Made by a program: the position numbers and the translations under genes. A stretch of DNA of 64,000 nt from Alisma plantago-aquatica (taxonomy: Eukaryota; Streptophyta; Magnoliopsida; Alismatales; Alismataceae), in the NCBI GenBank assembly GCA_963693085.1, contig OY856409.1:657058591-657122590 (forward strand), given 5' to 3'. The first letter of the stretch is position 1; every line of letters starts with the position of its first letter. Below the pieces are notes generated by a model that saw nothing but the letters and a program-made list of their open reading frames with translations, was not told the DNA's origin and did no database searches. Of this stretch, positions 46,408 through 58,552 are shown in pieces.

Positions 46408-47012
46408 CAACAAACTATTTGTAGGATGATATGTCAAAATTGTCTATGTTATAAAAAATTAGTGGAGGTTAGCTTGGTTAATCTAACTACTCTTTCTATA
46501 AAGGTTTATATGTATAATTGTATATTGCAGTGTAGTGCAAATTGTGCCAGCAAAAAAATAATTTTGGGTTGGTGGAATTTCAACAGCATGTCTCTGCGCA
46601 CTTTGGTCCAATATAGCATGTACACAGTTTGCTTACATCAAATATTATAATATAGTCCTGAATAGATTTCGATGACAATTAATCAAGTTTGATTTTACTT
46701 AATTCATACATTAAATTCCTACCTTGTCATATGTAATATACACAAAATTTTATTGTCTATACTACAAAATTTTATTGTCTATCCTACAAAATTGTATTGT
46801 TTATACTTTGGAAAGATTGTATTTAAGGGCATGTATTTAAGGCCATGCTCTGCTTTGTGCAAGGGGAGAAGTAACACATGTCAGATATAAATTTATTCTT
46901 ACCATAGCGATTTCTCTATTGTCATGGGATGTGCCTCTTGAAAACCATACATGTTATATAGTAATTATCATTGTAAACACCGCTCACTGTCATTATATAT
47001 TGCAGCGCCTAC
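45269..47012. other. Gene-free stretch
   Basis: No conserved frame. A pure TA run lies at about 46362-46405. The left end of the PIF/Harbinger element should be here or overlap this stretch, but its terminal repeat was not recognised. Confidence 0.4.
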
Positions 47013-48211
47013 ATGAGTATGTCTTCCACAGACCCCAAGTACCGTATTGTTTGGACAAGAGAGTTTGATGCTGCTCTAGTATCAACATTGCGGGGACAAT
47101 ATGACTTAGTCAGGTGTATTGACGGTCATTTTACTAAGGACTCTTGGAGGGAGGTAACTTCTGATGTGCAAAATAGGATGGGGAAGGACGCAGGTAAGTT
47201 CGAACATATCAAAACTCAGTGGAAGAACCTAAGGAAGGACTATGCCGCTTTGAAGCTTGTGACAAATAAGAGCGGTGTTGGATGGGATGACACAAGGCAC
47301 AAGCCCACGCTGCCTGATGCCCCTGAGTGGAGGCAGAGCATTGCGGTATGTACAATAATCACACCCTTAACCCCAAAAAAGTAATGTCCTACATTTACAC
47401 TTAAATTTCCTAATACAAATTTTTGGAATACTTAGGTAAACAAGGACCTTGCTAGGTTGCTTAGGCGCCCCTTTCCCCACTACTACGACGTCGAGATGAT
47501 GGTGGGGAGGAACATTGCTAGAGGACACCATGCAATGTCTTGTATGGAAACACAAATTCCTTCCGACGTTGCCTCCTAGGATGATGTTACTGTCAACTTA
47601 GATGCGTCTGATACACCCATTAACACAGAACCTGCATCAGAGGAACCAAACATAGGCGCATATGGGATGCAAAGTGAGAGTGACATCGGGGGAGGTGGAA
47701 CAGATACCCAGAGTGTTGGGGGAGGACTCCTCCTGCCAATAGGCGCAGGAAGAGACCATCAATGGCGTGGGAGCGATGTGTGCTTTCTAATGAAGTGTTA
47801 TATGAATTCACACAGGTGTATGCAAAGGTTCACGAGTTAGGCACATGTGTGTCAACCAGAGCCTTTGAAAAAGAAGAGTTTGTAACCATTTTACAACATT
47901 TCGATGACACTTTCCCCGATGCCCCCACGGTTGTATTTACAACACTTGTGAACGCCATAAAGGACTCAACAAATCGCAACATCTACCTCAGCCTTAGACA
48001 CACCCCTCCAAAGATAACAATATGGTTGCAAGACCTTTAGGAAAGGTCCCAAGGCAGCAATGCAACACCAATACCTTCAATGCCATCCTATGTTGTGCCA
48101 TCTCAACAGCCATTTGTTTCGCAAACCCCACCACCCAACTTCAACAACACATCAAGTATGTCATCCATGTGGTATACTCGATACAATGATGATGGCCCTT
48201 CAGGATCGTAA
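47013..48211 (+). pseudogene. Myb/SANT-like protein of a PIF/Harbinger element (ORF1)
   Basis: Exon 1 (47013-47345) encodes a Myb/SANT-like DNA-binding domain: YRIVWTREFDAALVSTLRGQ, GHFTKDSWREVTSDVQNRMG, HIKTQWKNLRKDYAALKLV, then GVGWDD. Donor GCG|GTATGT and acceptor CTTAG at 47434-47435 define a 90-bp intron, phase 0. Exon 2 continues VNKDLARLLRRPFPHYYDVE to a TAG at 47577-47579 (probably once Trp). The frame resumes, shifts near 47735, and reads MAWERCVLSNEVLYEFTQVY to a stop near 48040, with further Pro/Ser-rich frame to about 48211. In PIF/Harbinger elements this protein helps bring the transposase to the DNA and nucleus. Its partner gene is at 60690-61769, split off by the Athila-like insertion. 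Confidence 0.8.
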
Positions 48212-48482
48212 GTGGGAACTTCATTTTTCCATTATGTTTGCTATGTTTCAGACCATCAATTTCAATTTGCTTAATTGTTGTAATAATTGCTTTCCCATAC
48301 AGACATTTCTTTTCTGTACAATCTACTTTGTTTGAACACTTGAAGTCGTTATTTTACATGTCAATTGTATTATATTATGTTCAAGTGGTTATTATCTTGT
48401 TGTAGTCACCATGTCAATGTTGTTATCGTTTTACTTGTAGGCATCCTGTTTGCCAGTGACCAAACACAAGCACCTGACCTCC

Positions 48483-50062
48483 TGACACGAATTTACCGTG
48501 CATAGAACGCAAGTGCACGTGTCAAAGTAGTATAGGGCTTTGTGAGGCCTGAGTCAAACTCAGGGAAACGTAATTATTGGTAGACTACTACTAACTACTT
48601 GCAATCAGCTAGACCGATTAAAATGATTTGAGAGTTGATTGAAAAAGAAAAGAAAAATAAAAGAAAACTGAGTGATCGATTAAATGTTTGGTTTAATCAA
48701 TGCAAATGGGAATCTTTAGGATTGCGGTTTCACCACAGGTTCTCATTGTATTAATTCCTACATAGTTATCCTAATTCGTCTCTCATTTTCCGGGTAGTGG
48801 TCTGTACTCAGAATTGCTCACTTTCGTGATACAATTCACTACCTAAATCTAGGTCAGTTCCACAGTAGTAGTAACCTATACCTTAAACTAGGTGCATGAA
48901 GACCATACTCTGGGTTTCCACCATTAACTGTACATCACCTTGTTCAAAGGATTTATTAGTTAATGTGAATTTCGTCTCTTTTCAACCATTAATTCTTCTT
49001 TCAAAGTAATTAAAGGTATTAGATTATCATTAGTGTGATCAATCATAATGATATAATGGAGAAAACGAAATCATACCATGGATTTAAGAGACAAATTATG
49101 AAATACTATGGTAAGAATGTCATACAACAATCACCCGGGCTACTCTCGGTCCTAAAGACAAAGGGGACTAGCCCTGCATGTTCATCTCCATGGAAGACAT
49201 GATGAGAGAGGGAAAACATGAGGAAAACGTGGATAGAAGTGATGTAACCCCTGAACATAGGAGATCCATGTATTCCTCGGCGTAGAATGAGCGATCTACA
49301 ACCTTTCGGTAGTGGAAAACTCCTTCTGTAGCTCTCGGAACGATCGGGGCGTGGCTCTGGGTTCCGTTCTTCTCTCCTCTCCTCCTTGAGACTTGTGCAA
49401 TGACTAATGACGCGATCCCCTACTTAGGGCTGCCGTAATTAGGTATATGCACTACTTTAAATCGCTAAAAGATCACCACCGTCTGATTAGCAACGACCTG
49501 TAATAAAACCTAATCTGACGGCGTCGATACCATCGACGCGGGTCGATGGTATCGACCCATCTTCCTTTTTCTGACGTTTCATGCTGATGCAGACTCGATA
49601 CCATCGACTTTAGTGTCAATGGTATCGACACCTTTAGGCGTCACTTTTATCACCAATCTGACGTTGAAGCTAGGTGAGGTCGATAGTATCGACTTTATGT
49701 CAATAGTATTGACCAATTGACTGCTGGCTCACTGTAGGTATCTCGCTACCATCGACTTCAGTGTCGATGGTATCGACTCATCTTTGTTCCTTGCAACTGT
49801 CTCACTATGGCCAAGTCGATACTATCGACAGCTGCCTATATTCATTTTTCTTGAAATTTCAAGATAAATTCGAATCAGCCTTGCTAAAACACATCAATAT
49901 GATCATTTATAACAAAAAAGATGAAATATAGTAGATTTGATGCAAAATGAGATTATAGACTAAAGCGAGTGAATCATGCGATACTAACCACAAATGTGAC
50001 TAATAAACACATAAAACGCATGTAAAACTAGTCTATAAAAGTGACTCAAAATCCTTGCATCA
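48483..50062 (-). repeat. 3' LTR of the Athila-like element
   Basis: 1580 bp, begins TGACACGAATTTACC and ends CCTTGCATCA. 49523-49830 holds an array of GTCGAT-NNN-ATCGAC dyads, mostly in inverted pairs 4 to 6 bp apart. Confidence 0.93.
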
Positions 50063-50076
50063 AACTCCCCTAAGCT
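50063..50076 (-). other. Polypurine tract of the Athila-like element
   Basis: On the minus strand AAGCTTAGGGGAGTT directly precedes the 3' LTR (TGATGCAAGG). Confidence 0.75.
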
Positions 50077-51540
50077 TAAACATTGCTCATCCTCGAGCAA
50101 CAAAACTAAAGAATAAAATTGTGCGGGTCAACTAAAGAACATACTATCACAACAGAAATTATCGTATGATTCCCACCAGACATTCACATACCGACCCTCA
50201 CTAACCACAGAATGGTAACTACCCTACAGGTGACAATGATCATCCATAATAGATATCCACTCAAAGATTAGTGAACACTATCAAATAAGGCAGTTAATAT
50301 AATAAAATCTTCCGGTTCAGGCTTGGTGCATTTTGTGATCTCCTATCTACGTTGCTCATAACCTAACTACCATCTACATGGAAGCAGATCTCCTGAAATA
50401 CAAAAGTGAGGAGATAATCACAGGTGGCCTACCATTTTGAGCAATGGGTGGATGGGATAGGTGGTTTATGTAAGAAAAAGAAGCACAATACAGTTTGACA
50501 TGCAACAATACAAAAATGACCTATATGATGCTCATGTATATGGAAATGACCCAATGCTTACATTTTAGGTGGAATGATGCATGCACTATCATTCTATCCC
50601 AATGAGAGACAGAATATCTACAAAACTACACATGTGCTTATTCTTCTTATTATGCATGTGAACAAGTTCCTCCCTCCTTCTGATCTTCACTTACTTATTA
50701 TTTTTTTCCTTCTCTTTTCAGACCTTATTTTTCTTAATGAACTAAGATGAAATTTTCACATCTTTGTCTGGGGCTTATTCTCATAACTACTATTTTTTTT
50801 CATCGTATTTTATTTTTCAAAAAGTATGAAACAAGTTCCTTATTTTCGATCAAGAAGCAAGGCACATCATGTAGAAAATGATTAAAATTATGCAAAATGC
50901 AACTAAAATGACATTGACATGCATTCTAAAATCTGTGCATGCATGACTATCGTGCAACATTTTTTTTCATATATGCAACATATGTAAAAACTAACTACAA
51001 TGCAATCCTATCTGCATGATATGCAATCAAGAGATGACAACTGCAAAGTGCTCCCAATTCTTATGGTAGACTGTAAATGAGATGAGGTGGATAGATCACA
51101 AGATTAATTGACAAAACCATCAGAAGATATTATATGTCCCTCCTTACTGACATGTGTAAAATCAAGGGGTTTCTCTCTCTTATTTTAGATTAAAGTCCCT
51201 TAACCATTTGGTCAGTTTAGGCTCAACATCCAATTTCGTCCACTTCCCTTGAATCATAGGCATGTACAGTTGTGGTCTTATGTTTTAAAGTTGACAAACC
51301 CAATTATTTTCATAAGTTAGGTGCTCAAGTTCAAACAAAGCAAGCTTGCAATTACCTAAAAAAATTTCAAATTTACCCATAACTCCCATGTGAAAAACAT
51401 AGAGATGACAAATTACATTAGACATCCACAGATACACTGGATAGCATGTGGATCCTAAAAGCTAAGAAAATTGCTAAAATAAAATAAAAGGCAATAAATG
51501 GTAAAAACAAAGGAAAATAAAAGATAGAAATTGTTCCTTC

Positions 51541-51556
51541 TCCCCCCTAAGCTTGA
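51541..51556 (-). other. Second, internal polypurine tract-like sequence
   Basis: On the minus strand AAGCTTAGGGGGGAGAAG repeats the motif of the true polypurine tract at 50063-50076 (AAGCTTAGGGGAG), about 1.5 kb upstream of it. Confidence 0.55.
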
Positions 51557-52194
51557 ATCCGACTATGGCCTCATAGTAAAAAACAATCTCAGTAGGTGGA
51601 ACATGGATACCATTTACTGCTCAGGTGGCGGGTACTGTGGGGCGCTAGGATCCCATGATGGATATTGCCCCTGGAAGTTTGGATCATATGGGGGCCACGT
51701 TGTCGAGCCTGCTCGTGTTCCCCTCCTGGCCATGGAGGACATACATCAGGTTATCCTCAAATCCAAGATCTCAGATCATTCGTCTGTCGCAATATCGAGT
51801 CGGCTCAATAGTTCTTTTTATCAGCTCCTCGTAAACTTTCTTCACATCTATAGAAGGATGTGCAAGTCGGGGATGAGGGATGGAGCCTGGAAGAATAAAT
51901 GTCTCAAACGCCATCGGTGCAGTGCTTGAAGATGATGCAGTAGTGTTCCTCTTCATGATGAAAGAAAGAGGACAGGAGAATGGAGCTCGATGAAGACCGG
52001 AGTTGCTCGGAGAAGATGATCTACAATGTCGATGAAGAGCTCGGTGAAGATCGCTCAATTGCTCTATGCTCGGGGAAGATCTCTGGTTGCTCGGGATGCT
52101 TGGCGCAAGAGTTGAGAGGATTCACTCTGAAGGTGTGAATAGAAATGAGAAACTACCCCTCCTTTTATAGCTGAACCCGTCCCTACTGTCGCTC

Positions 52195-52750
52195 CGTCGA
52201 TACCATCGACGGGGTGTCGATGGTATCGACACCTGGAGCACAATCCGCTCTTTGCGACCATCGACGGTTGTCGATTGCTTGATGTGGGGAGCCTGGATAG
52301 GTGACGTGTCGATACTATCGACATGGGTCGATGGTATCGACCCATCCCACAGATCGACTACTTCATTTTGGCACGCTTCGTTGATTTCTTCTCACGAATT
52401 GGTGACGTGTCCCATCGATATCATCGATTGGGTGTCGATGGTATCGACTCTTTATGGTTCAATTACCCTTGCGAGGCCCGAGCGCCGCTTCTTTGCTGAC
52501 CCCGGGTCAATACCATCGACTGGGCTGTCGATGGTATCGACTTCACTGAGCAAAATTCCTCTGTAAATCTTCAGGGATCTCGCGAGCATCGACTTCATCG
52601 TCGATACTATCGAATGTGTTTTTCTTGTTCGATGATACCATGTCGATACCATCAATGAGGCCGTCGATGGTATCGACTCAGAAAGATTTCTGTAGTCGCT
52701 TCTCTGCACCCATGTCGCTATCATCGACATTGTAGTCGATGGTATCACTT
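52195..52750. repeat. Array of about a dozen GTCGAT-NNN-ATCGAC dyads
   Basis: Dyads or near-dyads at about 52196, 52217, 52306, 52327, 52412, 52433, 52506, 52528, 52600, 52641, 52662, 52711 and 52731. Central triplets are mostly ACC or GGT, some ACT. Most form pairs in which the second is the reverse complement of the first, a few bases apart. Confidence 0.9.
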
Positions 52751-52937
52751 TGATTTAGTACTGCACACTGAGAAAAATGATTAGGGTATCATTTTTACAC
52801 TAAAATTGAAATTAAACAAAACTAACTTGAAAATGTGAAATAAAATGAAGGAACTATAAATTAAAACTACCGATGGTTGGGTTGCCTCCCAACAAGCACC
52901 CTTGTTTATTGTCTTAGGCTAGACACAATAAGGCTCT

Positions 52938-54071
52938 TCATTCTTCCTTAAGTGCCATGAGTTTAACCTCATGCACTTTTCTCGTGTAGTTCTCTCCAAA
53001 GTAAAGCTTCAACCTTTGACCATTAACTAGGAACATGAGCTCTCCATCTCTCACCATAATAGCACCATGTGGGCACACCTCCTCCACCATAAAAGGTCCA
53101 CTCCACCTAGATTTCACTTTCCCAGGATGAAGCTTGAGTCTCGAGTTGAACAGTAAAACACGATCACCCTTTTTGAAAATGCGCATTTGAATGTGGCGGT
53201 CATGGATTTGCTTTGTCCTTTCTTTATAGATCCTTTGATTCTCATAGGCATTCATCCTAAGCTCATCTAACTCATTTAGCTGCAATAGTATCTTTTTCCC
53301 TGCATCATCATAACTCACATTGAGCTTTCGTAGCGCCCAGTGTGCCTTGTGCTCTAACTCAACCGGAAAATGGCAAGCCCGCCCATAAGCCAACCTAAAA
53401 GGCATAGTGCCTATAGGTGTTTTAAACGCGGTCCTATATGCCCATAAAGCATCCGGTAGGAGTGCACTCCAATTCTTCCTGGAAGATGCCACTGTGCATT
53501 CCAATATCTTTTTGATCTCTCGATTGGAAACCTCAACTTGACCTTGAGTCTGCGAGTGATACGAGGTACCAACATTTTGCTTGACCCCGTACTTGTTCGT
53601 GAAGTGGGTGCCTCCATCACTTATAATCATATGGGGTACACCAAACCTGCAAAAGATATGTTCTTTCATGAACCTGCACACTACCACAACGTCATTAATT
53701 CTTGTGGGTATTGCCTCTACCCACTTCGACACATAATCAACGACCAACATTTAATTCGAGGACATAAATGGCCCCATGAAATCGATGCCCCATAATTCAA
53801 ATACCTCAACTTCTTGAAACACGTTGAGGGGCATCTCTTGCCGCTTTGAGATATTACCTGCCCTTTGACACGTGTCACATCTTTTCACATAGTCATAGGC
53901 ATCCCGAAAGAGTGTAGGCCAATAAAGATCACTCTCTAACACTTTGGCCGCTGTCCTTGTGCTCGCATGATGGCCGCCAGTGGGTAATGTATGGCAGTGA
54001 GTAAGTATAATATCATATTCATCCTCTGATACACACCTGCGTAAGATGACATCCTTGCATTGCCTCAACAA
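52938..54071 (-). pseudogene. Ty3-gypsy integrase
   Basis: The first part (54071-53751) has the HHCC zinc finger (HCHTLPTGGHH, then CDTCQRAG) and the first catalytic Asp (ELWGIDFMGPF), ending in a stop. The second part (53750-52938) follows in the same frame ([13 protein letters not shown]). It has the second Asp ([11 protein letters not shown]) and the Glu ([12 protein letters not shown]), with the usual Gypsy C-terminal half ([20 protein letters not shown]). Between HFTNK and YGVKQN roughly ten residues present in relatives are missing, an in-frame deletion near the active site. Confidence 0.9.
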
Positions 54072-54257
54072 AATGGGGTCCTCTCAAAATTAATATCTTA
54101 AAGAATGGAAAAATCTCTTCTTTTCTTAAAAATTCCAATCGTACGGTATTTCCTTGCATGCAAGATAATTTACAATGTGTGAAAACCACAGATCTTTGGA
54201 TTTTATGGAAAGAATTTGCTCATCGGGAAACGTCTCGGTAATGGGTATATTGATATC

Positions 54258-54820
54258 TCACTCATCTACCCACTCTAACTGAGACAAATGGTCTGCAACC
54301 ACGTTCTCAATACCCGCCTTGTCTTTAATTTCAATGTCAAACTCTTGTAAGAGCAAGATCCACCTAATTAATCTAGGCTTGGCATCTTTCTTTTCCATTA
54401 AATATTTAATAGCAGCGTGGTCCGTCCAAACCACAACTTTTGACCCCACTAAATATTGCCTAAATATTTCAAATGTGAAAACCACGAAAAGCAGTTCTTT
54501 TTCAGTGGTAGTATAGTTAAGTTGTGCATCATTAAGGTCTTTGATGCATAGAAAATTATTACATGTTTGTTCTCAAAACACTACCCAAGAACAGCCCCAA
54601 CAACAAAATCTGATGCATCACACATGAGCTCGAACGGTTTGTTCCAATCCGGCATTTGAACAACCAGTGTCGAAATTAATTTTTCTTTAAGAACATTGAA
54701 GGAATGCATGCATTTATCATTAAAATCAAACATTGCGTCCTTATCAAGCAATTCAGACAATGGTTTAGCATTTTTTGGAAAAATATTTGATAAAACGGTG
54801 ATAGAAACCCGCATGTACAA
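54258..54820 (-). pseudogene. Ty3-gypsy RNase H region
   Basis: 54820-54581 reads FPKNAKPLSELLDKDAMFDF, then CMHSFNVLKEKLISTLVVQM and FELMCDASDFVVGAVLG, with the RNase H Asp in CDASD. After a frameshift, 54485-54258 reads [20 protein letters not shown], then [20 protein letters not shown] and [10 protein letters not shown]. Between integrase and this segment no intact frame remains. Confidence 0.88.
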
Positions 54821-54992
54821 GGAAACTTCTCACTCCCTTCACCGAGTTCGATGGAGGTAATTTGGCAATAACCTTGATTTTTACTGGATCTACCTCCAGT
54901 CCTTTGCTAGACACCTTGTGTCCAAGCACTATTCATTCGCTAACCATCATATGACACTTTTCCCAATTTAAGACCAAATGTGTATCTTCACA

Positions 54993-56204
54993 TCATTGTA
55001 ACACTCTATCCAAATTTTGCAAACACTCATCAAAGGATGCACCATGGACGGAAAAGTCATCCATGAAAACCTCTAAGCAGTGTTCTACCATATCAGAAAA
55101 TATAGCTAACATAAAACATTGAAAAGTAGCTGGTGCATTGCATCCAAATGGCATTCGGAGATATGCAAAAGTCCCATAAGGACAAGTGAAGGTGGACTTC
55201 TCTTGATCCTTAGGATCTATAGAAATCTGATTATAGCCAGAATAACTGTCCAAAAAGCAAAAATGAGAGTGGACAGCCAGCCGCTCTAAAATCTGATCAA
55301 TAAATGGGAGTGGAAAATGATCCTTTAGAGTTGCGAAATTCAAGCGGCGATAGTCAATGCAAACATGCCACCCGGTTACCAATCGGGTAGTAACAGGTTC
55401 ATTCATAAGATCCCGAGTCACGGTGATTTCCCCCTTTTTAGGGACTACCTGTGTGGGGCTTACCCACGTCGAGTCTGAAATAGCGTAGATGATGCCCGCA
55501 GAAAGGAGCTTGATCACCTCTTTCTTGATGACCTCCATCATGCTCGGGTTGAGTCGACGTTGTGGATGAATCACAAACTTGGCTCTGTCCTCAAGCCGGA
55601 TCTTGTGTTGGCAAAGCATAGGGGAAATCCCCTTAATATCAACAATTGACCACCCGAATGCGCCACGGTGGTTCTTCAGCACGATCATCAACTGCTCTTC
55701 TTCACCGGTATTCAGATATGCCGAAATAATCATCGGTAGTTTTTCACCATCAGCTAAGAATGCATACTTCAAGTGAGGGGGTAGTGGCTTCAGTTCTAAT
55801 TCTGGTGGACAGATCAATGATGATTGAAGCAGTGGTGGGAGCGACCCAAGATCCTCATAATGCTTGGCATAATAGCACGGGAGCACTTTAAGCATCTTTA
55901 TACATTCTTGTAATGACGTGCTTCTCATCCAATCATTAATGATGTTAAATAAGCAAGCTTCAAGGGGCAATTCCGGATATGAGTCAAGCGCAGAACTTGC
56001 TATTGCATCATCCTCAGTAGATAGAGGAATTTCCTCCTCTTCATCATTTGGATAACCCACAGATTTACAAAGAGAAACAACTTTTGTTTGTTCCATAATA
56101 TCCATTGCCAGTGTCCCCTTATCTACCTTGGTCATTACATGAGCCATATCTAGAAATGGATTCCCTAAACAAAGAGAAATGTTTTGATCAAAATGCTTCA
56201 CCAT
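54993..56204 (-). pseudogene. Athila-type reverse transcriptase
   Basis: The 403-residue frame has an N-terminal linker, then RRLNPSMMEVIKKEVIKLLS, WVSPTQVVPKKG, WHVCIDYRRLNFATLKDHFP, then LPFIDQILERLAVHSHFCFL and GYNQISIDPKDQEKSTFTCP. PFGCNAPATFQCFM and the catalytic FMDDFSVHG follow, then a stop at CLQNLDRVLQ. The FMDDFSV form and the KDHFPLPFIDQ run are characteristic of the Athila/Tat side of Ty3-gypsy. The frame is disconnected from protease upstream and RNase H downstream. Confidence 0.93.
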
Positions 56205-56222
56205 GCGACATTGCTCCTTTAC

Positions 56223-56570
56223 CTATGATTGTTTTGTATTTGGTGGCATAACCATTTCAAATCTGTCATCCACTATTCCCAATGTCAATCGACCTCTACC
56301 CATCTCCAATATCATATCAGCAATAGCCTGGAAGGGTCTTCCTAGGAGTAGCTCATTCCCTTGGTCATCTTGCATTTCCATTACCACAAAATCAGCTGGA
56401 AATACAATTCTATCAACCTTTACCAGGACATCCTCACAAATACCATATGATCGTACCACAAAATTATCTACGAGTTGAATCGTCATGTTGCTTTGTCTAG
56501 ATTCCTTAAGACCCAGCTTCTTGAATGTCGAGAGGGGCATCAAGTTTATACTTGCCCCGGAATCGCACAA
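56223..56570 (-). pseudogene. Ty3-gypsy aspartic protease
   Basis: CDSGASINLMPLSTFKKLGL contains the DSGAS active-site motif. IQLVDNFVVRSYGICEDVLV, then FVVMEMQDDQGNELLLGRPF and the ILEMGRGRLTL end of a plant retropepsin follow. The fold is complete; the surrounding polyprotein is not. Confidence 0.9.
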
Positions 56571-57313
56571 CGCTTCACTGAATTTTACCTTACCAATGTA
56601 ACATGAAATATTGAAGCAGCCCGGATCTTGTCATTTTTGTGGTAATGTTCCCAAGATGAAGGTGCTAACCTGCTCTTTAAGAACCACCACCTCAGTATCA
56701 AGAATCTTCCTCTTCTTGGTAATTATATCCTTTAGAAACTTCCCATAAGAGGGTATCTGCTCAATAGCTTCTAACAGTGAGATATTGACAGAAAGTTTCC
56801 TAAAACTATCTAGGAACGTTTTGAACTAGGCGTCCACTTTCTTTGCCTTCAAACTGTTTGGATAGGGAACTGGAATGGTCTGTGCCCTCTGATGTGGCGG
56901 CACATATGGTGTCCTCTTTTCTATCTCTTCCTCAACAATGGGCTCTGCTGTGGCTTCCTCTACATCATCCTCTATTGGCTCTGTGATTGTGACCTCCTCT
57001 GTGGCCTCACCTGTGGTCTCTAGCTAGGGTGTGCTTGGTTCATCGGCCTTAGAGTTTAAAATCTTCTTTCCACTCCTTAACAGAATTGATTTGGCTTGTT
57101 GATTTCCTCCTGGAATATTTGTATTTCCTAGAAAACCTTACTGCGTTGGTTTCTTCAAGCTTGAAATCTCTGCTGCCATTTGTGCTAAAGATGTTTCGAG
57201 TGTCCTCATCTGAGCCCCATGACTTTCTAAAGTTTGCCCAAACTGATTCATGAACTCTCCTTATTGCTTGATTTGTTGACCAAACGTGCTCATGAGTTCT
57301 TGATTCTGCTTGA

Positions 57314-58230
57314 TTACTTGATTGAGCAACTCATTGCTCTTTTCTTCTGTAGTGGGTTGGGGCTTAGCTTCCGGATCCTACAAGAAATTGTTGGGATCTT
57401 TCCAGGAAAATTTCTTATCCTTCCTCCAGGAATAGTCGTTATTCTTATATCCCTGTTGCTGATGCTGAATTTCACCTGTGCTTCATCATCAGACTCTTCA
57501 TTTTCTTTTGCCAAAAGTCTCTTTGCAAGAAGATCCATCTTATCATTCAGTTCTTTAATGGATTTAGCATCCCCTACATATCTAACTTGTTCAGGTGCAT
57601 CTTTGGTACCCCATGACTGCTTCTTTGCCATGTTTTTAAGAATCTCCCCACACCTTGTATCAATATTGTTCAAAAAGAATCATGAACCTACTGCATCTAA
57701 GTTGCTTCTGTCATGCTCATTAAGCGTGAAATAGAAAATCTTCACTTGTTTTTCCTTGTCTAACCCATGATAAGGGCATCTTCTCAGCATTATCTGAAAT
57801 CTTTCCCAGGTCTCCAAATAAGTTTCCCCTGCATTCTGAGTGAAGTTGTGGATTTTCCTGATTAAATTATTAGTCTTCTCAGATGGGAAGAAAAGTTACA
57901 AAAAAAACCTCGATCATCTGATCCCAAGTCTCAACAATCTCATCTTCCAGATTATGAAACCACTCCCTTGCATTTCCTACAAGAGAACTTGGGAACAGTT
58001 TCAAATACAGTGTCTCCTGCGAAAAACGATTAATTCTCCACGAAGGTGCTTATGTGGGCCATTGGATCTTCGTTCTTTAGTCCATGGAATGCTTGAGATT
58101 TGACTAGATTTATTAGTGCTGAATCAATTTTATAAGTCAGAATGTTGATTGTCTGCCTCTTGATCGACCCTTTTGATGCGGAGGAAGAAGACGCCTTGAT
58201 CTTTTCCCATATTGTCTTTTCTTCAGCCAT
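57314..58230 (-). pseudogene. Athila-like gag, broken
   Basis: The N-terminal piece (58230-58030) reads INILTYKIDSALINLVKSQA, then FHGLKNEDPMAHISTFVEN, the start of the retrotransposon gag domain. The rest of that domain is recognisable across several stops and shifts down to about 57700. The distal frame 57673-57314 (MNNIDTRCGEILKNMAKKQS, then KSIKELNDKMDLLAKRLLAK) is the spacer after the capsid domain. The segment 56571-57313 has no intact frame. Confidence 0.75.
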
Positions 58231-58529
58231 CTCTTCTTATTCAGAATCCGAATTTACTCTCTCGGATTGATTCTGAATGTAGTGTTCCTCGTCGTCCGAC
58301 ACCGAAGATGGGACCTCTGGTAATGACTGCGCGTAGACTGTGCTACGCGTGCTCACCATGCACTGGTACCTGTAAAATGATATATTTAGTTAAGTACATT
58401 GCTAGACAAATATAGATTTCTGAAAAATTGACAATCAATTGCAAGAATTAAAAAATGTAACTAAAAGAAGAAAAAAAAGTAACCTAGAGTGGCCACTTGT
58501 AGCACTCTTAGTGCCAACAATTGCGGTTT

Positions 58530-58546
58530 CCCCAACAACGACGCCA
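58530..58546 (-). other. Primer-binding site, tRNA-Asp type
   Basis: On the minus strand TGGCGTCGTTGTTGGGG lies 6 bp inside the 5' LTR. It matches the Athila tRNA-Asp site except for C-to-T changes. Confidence 0.8.
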
Positions 58547-58552
58547 AAAACT

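Larger units (their letters stand above)
50077..52930 (-). other. Non-coding 3' region of the Athila-like element (env position)
   Basis: The region between pol and the 3' LTR, where Athila elements often keep an env-like or unknown ORF. A minus-strand frame from 51957 to 51771 (start MKRNTTASSSSTAPMAFETF) is followed by in-frame stops. It may be the start of that ORF, but I cannot assign it. 50077-51530 has no frame. A second polypurine tract (51541-51556) and a dyad array (52195-52745) lie here. Confidence 0.5.

Noticed and set aside
51531..51929. Plus-strand 132-residue frame
   Set aside because: Opposite to the element's transcription, no recognisable domain, and it covers the polypurine-like tract.
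52195..52750. CRISPR-like appearance of regularly recurring palindromes
   Set aside because: The units are short inverted pairs without constant-length unique spacers, in a plant retrotransposon, and no cas genes occur.
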